Shown: positions 56,199-64,000 of the stretch, piece by piece
How the letters are laid out: each line of letters begins with the position of its first letter
Position numbering within the stretch: position 1 is the first letter of the stretch
DNA from: Micropterix aruncella
Lineage: Eukaryota; Arthropoda; Insecta; Lepidoptera; Micropterigidae
Reading direction: 5' to 3'
DNA: 64,000 nucleotides
NCBI GenBank assembly: GCA_944548615.1
Contig: OX155961.1
Span: 17,976,334-18,040,333 of the forward strand
Position numbers and translations under genes: made by a program
Notes under the pieces: model-generated
Seen by the model: the letters and a program-made list of their open reading frames with translations, nothing else
Databases searched by the model: none
Told to the model about the DNA's origin: nothing

Positions 56199-56488
56199 GT
56201 TACCAGCATCCTTGAAAGTGGTGAATCAGTCCGATTAATTAAGCAACAAAAAAGCGTTGAGCACGATGCGCTATCTAGCGGTAGATAAAATACCGCTAAT
56301 ATTGTTTATTACCGATATTTTACTGCCGCTAGATGGCGCAGCGCACTCAACGTTTCTCAAGTTTTTTTCAACAGACAAGATTTACAAATAAACAAAAAAA
56401 AACAAAAAAATGTTTTTTTTTGTAAAAAAATCATTAAAAATTGTTTATTTGCTCGTACTGATTCACCCCCTTCAAGGATGCTGGTAAC
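56199..56488. repeat. Palindromic repeat family PAL, copy 3
   Basis: GTTACCAGCATCCTTGAAAG on the left mirrors CTTCAAGGATGCTGGTAAC on the right, and the centre is GCGCTATCTAGCGGTAGATA with TGCCGCTAGATGGCGCAGC. Confidence 0.85.
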
Positions 56489-57438
56489 TAAAAAATCATC
56501 CTGTGTATATAGTATATACCAACAATATATCTCATAATATCTCTTGAGTGCCGCGTCGTATGGTGTTCAACATAACAGCTCATAAAACAATCGTTTGGAC
56601 GAGACTGTAATCGCCTTTATTGCACTGAGTGAGAGGGCTGATTGTCCCAGACGGGAAGCTCGTTGCCGAAAATACCCGAGGCGGGTATAGGTGTCCCCGA
56701 TGTCCGCTCCTTCTGTGGGTGTGTCTCACTCGTCCCACGTGACCAACCGCGTTACCCTGGAGTGCAAATCGCGCGATATTCGCCTCCGTGGTAAATTAGT
56801 GGCGCGCGAAACGGAGTAGGAAGATGCCGATTACAGCCAAGGATAATCGGCACGCGACAGCGCTTCGGCAATCGGAATAAAGAATAGATAGGCTTCGAAC
56901 AAACATCTGACCGGCATTGCATTTCATATTTCGACTAGCTGACCCGGCGAACTTCTTACCGCCCAACAGTCAATGAATGTCGTGTTACAGATTAACTGAA
57001 CTTAATTTATGATTTTAAGTAGCTTGATATATTTGCCTTAGTTTATAAAAACTAAATTTCTGAACGCACGCATAAATATTTGACAACCAATAACAATCAT
57101 TTTTCATTACTGACATTATTCTACATTTTTAAAATCTAAAATACGCCATTATCTGAATATTGTGGATACATATGTTGTCGATTCGAAACCTTTATTTCAA
57201 TACTTTCTTTAATTTGAGGGGAGAGTTTTAAATGTTTGACAGTTACGAAACTCATACCTAAACATTTTGTATGTGGTTGGGATTTTTACCCGGTTTGCAT
57301 AAACCCACTTTACTTGTGAATTTACGCGACCCCCTTTGTGCTGGGTAATTACCCCTTCGATTATCTTCAATGGTTTTCACCTTGGACTGTATTCAAATGG
57401 TAATCACTCACCAGCTAGGTTGGTTTTTCTCTCAGGGG
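56489..57438. other. Unassigned sequence, possible decayed LTR and repeat end
   Basis: Positions 56560-56930 are GC-richer and promoter/LTR-like in texture but have no partner. CTAGCTGACCCGGCGAACTT at 56935 is a word I know from common insect dispersed repeats. No gene. Confidence 0.4.
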
Positions 57439-58693
57439 TGGTTGTCTCGAACGATTGGTGGATTCCAACCTCACAAGGAAATTAGTTCGGCGAGAGGCTT
57501 CCGTGATAGAACCTCACTTTCCTCAGGTCACGCAGGATAAGCTTCCGTCGAAAATAAACACTTTTTATTCGCGAGACTTTCTTTTATTCGGTCACTTATC
57601 TTTACTTTTACATTGAGTTCCGAGTACTTATAATTTACTACTAAGTCCCGGTGCTTGGATCGCGGCGCGTTCACGCTGATCCTTTGCCAATTTACAACTG
57701 AAGCTTTCGCTCTTTTCTGTCGTCGATCGCCATTACATTTTTTTTAAGATAGCGACCGCCCTTACCTCTCATTGGTCTAGATCCTTCCAGAAATTTCTAA
57801 ACACACCCCTATTACTGCGCCGCACACGTTTTGTCCAATAACGAGACAGGGCGCATAACAGATGCAACCCCGTTTGAGAGAGACATCGCGATCATGCTTC
57901 CTCGCTTGCACGCTAGAGCGAGAAGCGAATACACTAGTTGTCTCTGTCGTACATTTAAACATTTTATAGACATATTATTTGCTTAATTTAAAAGAAAAGA
58001 ATCTACCCTAGTACAGGCATGAACCTAGTTGGGTAGTTTTTTAAGACATAATTTTCGTACTACTTCCTCTTAAATAAAGCATTATTATTATTATTGTTAT
58101 TACAGATTCTCGTCGCAAACGCCACCGTTCCCGAGTACATATTGTCTTAAACATAGGTTAGTTTCAGGTCATTAGTAACAAGTTAATATTAATGTTAGAT
58201 CGTTAATTAGGCTAATTAAGTTGTCTCTCCTAGCGCTTTACTTTACATTAAACGAAATACTATATGCTATGCTTTAATTAATCATGCAAGTTTCTTTACA
58301 TTTTAAACTATATTATTTCTAGGGTGAATTGTGGGATTTGGAGTATGTATGATTTTTTTGTAACGTCCACGGTTTTTATTTCGTAGTCTTTTGCCAGTCG
58401 CCTCGCCAGGGAATTTATCGTTACCATGTGTTACTAAGGGGTCCTTTTCACGATTTATTTTGAATGGGAACGTTGTCGGTCCCTGGATTCTCGTGTTTCA
58501 GGGTCGACCGCTCGTTTATTTTATATTTTATAGCCCCTTTCTGTCCTTTCCTTTGAGTTATCAGCTATTTTTCAAGGAATCTCATATCCTCGGCGTCCGT
58601 GACTAATTATGTTTCCTACCCTTTGTAAGAGGGTCTCACTTTTAGGGAAGATTTATCGACCCTGGCGTCCGCTCTTTCGGATATTCTGAACCA
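57439..58693 (-). mobile_element. Candidate 3' LTR of the BEL/Pao element
   Basis: The unit starts TGGTTGTCTC and ends TCTGAACCA, giving TGGTT...AACCA inverted tips typical of LTRs. It begins immediately after the polypurine tract when read on the minus strand. Inside are CCAAT-type words (57774 and 57836 reverse) and an AATAAA on the minus strand near 57570. The 5' LTR is outside the window, so the limits and the 5 bp target duplication (AGGGG on this side) cannot be confirmed. Confidence 0.62.
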
Positions 58694-58710
58694 TTCCCCC
58701 CCCCCAATGG
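58694..58710 (-). promoter_or_regulatory. Polypurine tract for plus-strand priming
   Basis: On the minus strand a run of ten G followed by AA stops exactly at the proposed LTR start. Confidence 0.65.
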
Positions 58711-59046
58711 GCTCTGAGCCTCATTGGCTCCTGTCTCCATCTATTTGGTTTACCTAATTTACATCTTATTTACATAATCCAGTCTTATTTTTTACTCATT
58801 CACCTATGGGATTCTACTTATCTAACTGTCATATTCAATTTTCCTTATTGGTCTAGTGGGGTGACGGATCTTTCTTATTCAACCTATGAGAATTTCTCAT
58901 TAATCTACTTAGAATATGTACCGCTTTCCGTTAACTTTCGTTTTTCATTTCTTACGAGACAAACGTCAACTTGCGTTTTCACTTTTAAATTCTAGCTAGA
59001 CTATTTTTATTTTCTACTGTGACGAATAGACTTTCGCTTTTTCCAC
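58711..59046 (-). other. Untranslated sequence between polyprotein stop and polypurine tract
   Basis: No ORF. Normal spacing for BEL/Pao elements; there is no env-like frame. Confidence 0.6.
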
Positions 59047-62000
59047 TTAGACATTAGTGACAGTTGTTTCTGCCTGATCAGCTGTTGTATGTATTTTTAC
59101 AAGTTTACTGACAGGGCGCCTATACACTTTCCCGTCCACTAATAGGTCTACTATTCGCACTTGGCCTGTTTTGTCAGGGAAAACTTGAGTCACCCGACCT
59201 CTGGCCCACCTTCCTCGTTCTAGGGAAGGATCTAACAGGACTACTAAGTCTCCGATTTTTAACGGAGTTCCCTTTGTCGCCCACTTAGGTCTTTTAACCA
59301 ACAATGGAAGTACTTCTTTAGACCAGCGGTACCAGAAAGCATCAGCAAGTATTTGCGATTGTTTCCAGTGATTTTTGTTAGATAACTCAGTTGTATTATT
59401 CTGACCTACCGCTGTACTATCATCTGCATGGCCTAATAGGAAATCTGCGGGTGTGAGGGGTCTCTCATCCCGAGTATCTAGAGATATATACGTGAGCGGC
59501 CTGTGGTTCATCATCGCTGAGACTTCGCATAATAATGTTCTCAGCACATCTTCATTTGGCGCTCGCTCCTTTAATATGGCATATAACGATTTTTTTGCCG
59601 TTTTTATCTGACTCTCCCAAACTCCACCGAAATGGGGTCCTGAAGGAGGGGAGAAACTCCATTTTATCTCGTCGGCACTTAGACGATCCCTTATTTCATG
59701 GTTGTCGATAGCTGACAAAACTTTTCTTAATTCAGCGTCCGCACCGCGGAACCCAGTGGCATTGTCGCTCATAATTTCCCGCGGCTTCCCCCTGGCTGCT
59801 ATAAAACGTCTTATAGCTAACAAGGCCGAGCTGGTTGACAAATCTCCAGCTAGTTCGATATGGGTCGCTCTCGTGTTAAAACAAGTGAAGAGTAATCCAT
59901 ATCGTTTTTCCACTTTCTTTCGATTAGTGACGAAGAACGGCCCAAAAGCATCCAAACCTACAGTGTGGAAACAGCGCCTTCGAGTGGTTATTCGCGCGGG
60001 TGGGAGTTGGCCCATTTGTGCGGTCATAGGCTTCGCGCGGCGGATAGTGCAATAGACACATTCTCGTGAGATCTTTTTCACCGTTTGTCGCGCCCCAATG
60101 ACCCAAAACTGTTCTCTCAGCACTGATAAAATTAATTCAGCGCCGCCGTGAGCATTAATCTCGTGTAAATGTTTCACGAGCAACACCGTGAATCTATCCT
60201 TTCCGTGTAATATATATGGCCTTTTTGTGTCGAAAGGTGTGTCGTTCGCATTTTCGATCCGGCCTCCTAACCGTATTAACCCTTCCGCGTCGATATACGC
60301 GTTCAATCCGAACAGACGGCTGTCTTTCGGCAATATTTTCTGATGACGTATCAGGTCTATCTCGTGTGCGAAAATTCGATGTTGTGATTCCTTGATCAGA
60401 AATTTTTTCCCGGTTGCGATATCGTCGCTTTCGAGTACTTTTGACGTGGTTTTTTTTCTACACAGATCTATAAATTTTTTCACATATGCCATGGTTCGAC
60501 TCGCCCGCATGTACCGGGAAAATCTATCTATGTCAATTACGCTTTCATTTTTTTCTGTCGTTGTTAGTACAAGTTTTGTCTTAAATTCTAACAATGCTCT
60601 CTCTTCCGGTTGCGGATCGGTTGGCTCCTGGAGCGGCCAGTGTTCTCTACTGCCACGCAAGAAAGCAGGTCCCGCGAACCATCTACCTTCCGGGCTTAAA
60701 TCTATCTTGGTGGTATTCCGTGTGCCATCATCAGCGGGGTTGTCGCTCCCTGCTAACCAATGCCACTGTCTTGGAGACGTGAGCTCATCGATCACACCTA
60801 GTCTATTTGCTACAAACTGGAGGTGACATTCCTTTTGTGACAAAATCCACCACCACACATTTTTTGAGTCTGTCCACATAAAGACGTCATCGAAACTTAA
60901 TGCGCTCTCTTGTTTTATTTTTGAGGCCAGTTCAGCACCTAACAGCGCCGCAGTCAGTTCTAACCTGGGGATTGTCAGTTTGCCTTTCAAAGGTGCCACT
61001 CGAGTTTTGCTAGCCATAAAGGATACCTTGTGCTCGCCGCTACAGCCTGTAATCCTAACATATGCAACGGCGCACATCGCCTTTTCGGACGAATCGCAGA
61101 ATACGTGCAATTGCCTTTTCTCACCTGCTTGTTTGGTAGCGCCATTATAACGTGAGATTCGCACACCTTGCGCTAATCTCAGTTCTTGCAACCACCGGAG
61201 CCAATATTTAACTACATCGCTCGGGATCTCGTCGTCCCAGGCCACTCGGCTACTCCATACCTGCTGCATGATCAGTTTAGCCCTTATAGTTAGCGGTGAA
61301 AGCGCACCCATTGGGTCCCATAGCTGCATTATTAATTTTAGCGCTTCCCGCTTCGACGGAATCTTATTTCCCGTCGTCAGATCTTCGCTGAGGCGGTCCA
61401 TGCTCACATTAAATGCTAACTGATCAGAGGCAGGTAGCCACGTCAAGCCTAATATTCGTTGTGACGTCAACTCACCCTTTTCCAGAGATACTTGCGCGAG
61501 CGCGCGGTTTTCTTCTGGTATCCCGGTTAAAGCCTCGTTTTTATTTGAAGCCCAACCGGTCATAGTGAAATTCCCAGCTTTATGAATCAAATTAATTTCC
61601 CTGATGACTTGTTTTGCTTCCTCTAACGTGTCTACTCCCGCCAGCAAATCATCAACGTACGAATCGCGCTCTATTATTTTTACAGCCGCTGGGTACTGGT
61701 CCTTAAACCGAGCTGCGTTTTTATTTTTTACGTAGATCGCGGAGGCCGGGGAGCAACAACTACCGAATATTAGACAGTCCATTTTTAAGATTTTTGGAGG
61801 ACTTTCACGCTGGAAACCTCGCCAGAGAAACAGCTGACTGAAGCTATCTTCCTCTCTCACTTTTATCCGAAGATACATATCTCGTATGTCGGCCGTGAAA
61901 GCGATTGCATTTTCACGGAATCGTAATAAAATTCCTAATATGCTATTTAAATAGTCTGGTCCACCTAATAACATGCTATTCAGCGACCCGCCTGCGCCCG

Positions 62001-64000
62001 AGGACGCAGCGTCGTGAACGACACGAATTTTGTCTTTCTTCGCGGGGTGAATAACCCCCAGGTGCGGAAGAAATAACACTCGAGGGCGGTTTTTTAATTG
62101 TTTTTCCTCGACTTCCGAAGCATACCCCTCAGCTAGATATCTCTCTATCTGCTGGCAGTATTTTTCTCCATAAAGACGGTCGGAGTCCATTTTCCGTTCC
62201 ACTGACCTCAGCCGAGTCATTGCCATGTCTCGGTTATCTGGTACGGAAAAGTTCACCTCTTTCCATAACAGACCTGTCTCCCAGACTCCATTTTTTAAAG
62301 AAGTAGTATCTTCTAAGATTTTTTCAGCCCTAACATCGGCCTGAAGCTTTCGCTTTTTCTGTGGCCAATCGTACTCTAGCTTCAGATTTTCTTCAAGTAA
62401 TTTATCTAAAGAAGGTTCATTTTCCTGATTTAAGCATAGCGCCGGGTACCTAATTTCTCGTTCGAGAGTGTTATTGCCGCCGATAGCCACCCACCCCAGG
62501 AGTGTTTTAGATACCGATAGGCCCCCGTCTACCATTTTTAATCCTCTAGAGACTATCAGTTCCCAACAATTAGCTCCCAGGAGCAGGTCAGGTTTTACGG
62601 TCGTCGCCTGAGTCGAACGCACCATCCCTCCGATCGGCCTCTGCGCACTTATCATGCTTTTGACCTCCGGTAGATTTAACGAGGCTACGCTGTAAGCTCG
62701 TACTACGTATTCCTTCTTACCTAAATCTCCCCTTACTTTGAAGGACACCGCTTCGGCACTGCTATTACTCTCTCTCATATTCCCGATTCCAGAGAGCTGT
62801 AATCCCTGCGTCGGGCCTCGAATGCCTAGTTCTATTGCCACGCTCTGATCAATGAGTGAAACAGTCGCGCCTGCGTCTAACAACGCATATAATGTTTTTC
62901 TACCCCGGGTTCCAACTACGGTTATCGGTAATACTTGCAGAATGACCTGATTTCCAGATACTGCGTTCGCCACTACCTCGGAGCTCGCGCGCGGCGCCGC
63001 CGCGATGTCCGCCTCGTTCGCAGGCGGCGGGGCGGTCAGCAGATAATGATATTTGCCCTTTGGAAACCGTTTATATGCCGAACACGATTTTCGGCCGTGG
63101 TTGTGCCCTAAACATTTAAAACACCTACGCATTTTTTTTATCTCATCCCAGCGGCTTGCTAAAGTTAGATTTTTAAATTCTTCACATTTATTTAAATAAT
63201 GGGATTTCTCACACCGAGGGCACTTAGGGTCTTCTTTGCCCTGGGTATGTAAAATATATTTTTTAGAGCCCGTTTCTTTCTGTCTCTTGTCTCGCGGGTT
63301 ATCATAACTTTTCCTAGGGAGCTCTGCGGTACACAGACCGGCGTCTTGTGCGCTGATCGCTAATTTCTCTAACCATAATGCGAAATAAACTAATACCGGA
63401 TCGTTTAAACCAACCCTTCCCCTGTCAGCTAGCCACAGAGTTAATAAGTTCTTTGGCAATTTTGCCACAAGTGAAGCCAATAAGTCTGGATTATAAAGAT
63501 GTTCTAATTTATTTACCGATTTTACGGTCGCGACCAGATTTTTTATCTGGCACGCAAATCGCATTAAACCGTCTGCATCTAGACTATCAGATAACCCTTT
63601 TTCTTTCCTCAAATCCGCTATCGTTCTCTGAATAATTAAATTCGTATTACCGAATAGCGCCTCTAACGTGGTCATGATATTTGTCACGTTGTCAGGACTT
63701 AAAAGCAAACCCGTCACTGCCTCGCGTGCTCTACCTTTTAATGCTGTCTGCAAACGCAATAAGTTTTGTGCATCATTTAAATGCATTACGTCTGTCGACT
63801 GTTTGAAAATAGCTTTGAAGGCTACGAATTCTAAAGGATTCCCGTGAAATGAAGGTAACTCTTTTGCTAAATGCGGTTTTGTGGACGCTACAGAAAAAAT
63901 CCTACATACCTCTTTTATCATTTTTTCGCTCGAGCTGCTAATTCCATCGCTGCTCGTACCCAGGTCCGTATCAGCGGCGGCCTTTACCGCCGCCGCCGAC
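59047..64000 (-). CDS. BEL/Pao LTR retrotransposon polyprotein (5' end beyond window)
   Basis: One uninterrupted minus-strand frame runs from the stop at 59047 to the window edge; 26 further codons lie upstream of the methionine at 63921, so the true start is outside. Counting from that methionine, the order is: gag-like DUF1759 region (20-190, FHGNPLEFVAFKAIF), zinc knuckles (234-280, CPRCEKSHYLNKC and CFKCLGHNHGRKSC), aspartic protease of the Pao type (345-360, LLDAGATVSLID), reverse transcriptase (630-800, ADIRDMYLR and YVDDLLAG), RNase H (940-1065, FCDSSEKA, WTDSKNVW, NPADDGTR), integrase HHCC zinc site (1253-1291), integrase core with D1324, D1386 and E1436, and the C-terminal DUF5641 region (about 1520-1615). 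It copies itself through an RNA intermediate in cytoplasmic particles. All catalytic residues are present, suggesting recent activity. Confidence 0.96.
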   Translation of the reverse strand, partial: SAAAVKAAADTDLGTSSDGISSSSEKMIKEVCRIFSVASTKPHLAKELPSFHGNPLEFVAFKAIFKQSTDVMHLNDAQNLLRLQTALKGRAREAVTGLLLSPDNVTNIMTTLEALFGNTNLIIQRTIADLRKEKGLSDSLDADGLMRFACQIKNLVATVKSVNKLEHLYNPDLLASLVAKLPKNLLTLWLADRGRVGLNDPVLVYFALWLEKLAISAQDAGLCTAELPRKSYDNPRDKRQKETGSKKYILHTQGKEDPKCPRCEKSHYLNKCEEFKNLTLASRWDEIKKMRRCFKCLGHNHGRKSCSAYKRFPKGKYHYLLTAPPPANEADIAAAPRASSEVVANAVSGNQVILQVLPITVVGTRGRKTLYALLDAGATVSLIDQSVAIELGIRGPTQGLQLSGIGNMRESNSSAEAVSFKVRGDLGKKEYVVRAYSVASLNLPEVKSMISAQRPIGGMVRSTQATTVKPDLLLGANCWELIVSRGLKMVDGGLSVSKTLLGWVAIGGNNTLEREIRYPALCLNQENEPSLDKLLEENLKLEYDWPQKKRKLQADVRAEKILEDTTSLKNGVWETGLLWKEVNFSVPDNRDMAMTRLRSVERKMDSDRLYGEKYCQQIERYLAEGYASEVEEKQLKNRPRVLFLPHLGVIHPAKKDKIRVVHDAASSGAGGSLNSMLLGGPDYLNSILGILLRFRENAIAFTADIRDMYLRIKVREEDSFSQLFLWRGFQRESPPKILKMDCLIFGSCCSPASAIYVKNKNAARFKDQYPAAVKIIERDSYVDDLLAGVDTLEEAKQVIREINLIHKAGNFTMTGWASNKNEALTGIPEENRALAQVSLEKGELTSQRILGLTWLPASDQLAFNVSMDRLSEDLTTGNKIPSKREALKLIMQLWDPMGALSPLTIRAKLIMQQVWSSRVAWDDEIPSDVVKYWLRWLQELRLAQGVRISRYNGATKQAGEKRQLHVFCDSSEKAMCAVAYVRITGCSGEHKVSFMASKTRVAPLKGKLTIPRLELTAALLGAELASKIKQESALSFDDVFMWTDSKNVWWWILSQKECHLQFVANRLGVIDELTSPRQWHWLAGSDNPADDGTRNTTKIDLSPEGRWFAGPAFLRGSREHWPLQEPTDPQPEERALLEFKTKLVLTTTEKNESVIDIDRFSRYMRASRTMAYVKKFIDLCRKKTTSKVLESDDIATGKKFLIKESQHRIFAHEIDLIRHQKILPKDSRLFGLNAYIDAEGLIRLGGRIENANDTPFDTKRPYILHGKDRFTVLLVKHLHEINAHGGAELILSVLREQFWVIGARQTVKKISRECVYCTIRRAKPMTAQMGQLPPARITTRRRCFHTVGLDAFGPFFVTNRKKVEKRYGLLFTCFNTRATHIELAGDLSTSSALLAIRRFIAARGKPREIMSDNATGFRGADAELRKVLSAIDNHEIRDRLSADEIKWSFSPPSGPHFGGVWESQIKTAKKSLYAILKERAPNEDVLRTLLCEVSAMMNHRPLTYISLDTRDERPLTPADFLLGHADDSTAVGQNNTTELSNKNHWKQSQILADAFWYRWSKEVLPLLVKRPKWATKGTPLKIGDLVVLLDPSLERGRWARGRVTQVFPDKTGQVRIVDLLVDGKVYRRPVSKLVKIHTTADQAETTVTNV

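Overview
This 64 kb window is AT-rich animal genomic DNA, most likely from a moth or butterfly. Two things support that: an insect-type, intron-rich chondroitin sulfate synthase gene with canonical GT-AG splice sites, and dispersed repeats I recognise from lepidopteran genomes (an 'ACCGACCTCAAAAAAAGGAG' repeat near 14.44 kb, an 'AGGGTTCCGTACC' repeat near 22.5 and 24.2 kb, and a 'CTATACTAATAATAAAG' Helitron-like end near 9.28 kb). The species assignment is inference. No rRNA, functional tRNA, CRISPR array or bacterial operon was seen.

The only host gene I can support is the 3' part of a minus-strand chondroitin sulfate synthase (CHSY-like). Five exons (29742-29882, 15459-15639, 12729-12886, 8141-8342, 4815-6010) join in frame to 625 codons plus a stop, covering the C-terminal N-acetylgalactosaminyltransferase half with its DVD motif and GWGLEDV block. 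The exons for the N-terminal half were not found and probably lie beyond the right edge, so the rest of the window may be one very large intron.

Everything else is dominated by mobile DNA in many generations of nesting. From left to right: a palindromic 290 bp repeat; mariner, RTE-like and hAT remnants; Penelope-like GIY-YIG fragments (9.7 and 17.7 kb) with their inverted terminal units scattered across the window; a 3.9 kb terminal-inverted-repeat element (21.1-25.0 kb); 120 bp tandem-repeat elements (25.2, 28.0, 39.2 kb); LINE 3' fragments (10.6, 16.5, 34.4, 39.4, 52.4, 53.2 kb); a foldback-like element with 9 bp target duplication inserted in a mariner remnant (40.5-42.2 kb); a GC-rich ~690 bp repeat present five times; a Tc1-like remnant (47.9-48.7 kb); and tRNA-derived SINE-like units (49.4 and 49.7 kb).

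The right end holds the best-preserved mobile element: a BEL/Pao LTR retrotransposon on the minus strand. Its polyprotein frame is open from 59047 to the window edge (gag-like, zinc knuckles, protease, reverse transcriptase, RNase H, integrase), followed by a G-rich polypurine tract and a candidate 1255 bp 3' LTR (57439-58693). It looks recently active, unlike its decayed neighbours. I found no clear novel multi-gene system; the most unusual signals are structural: precise nested insertions with target-site duplications, hammerhead-like folds in the Penelope-type repeats, paired perfect 22 bp hairpins, and an unidentified GC-rich repeat with an 11 bp target duplication.
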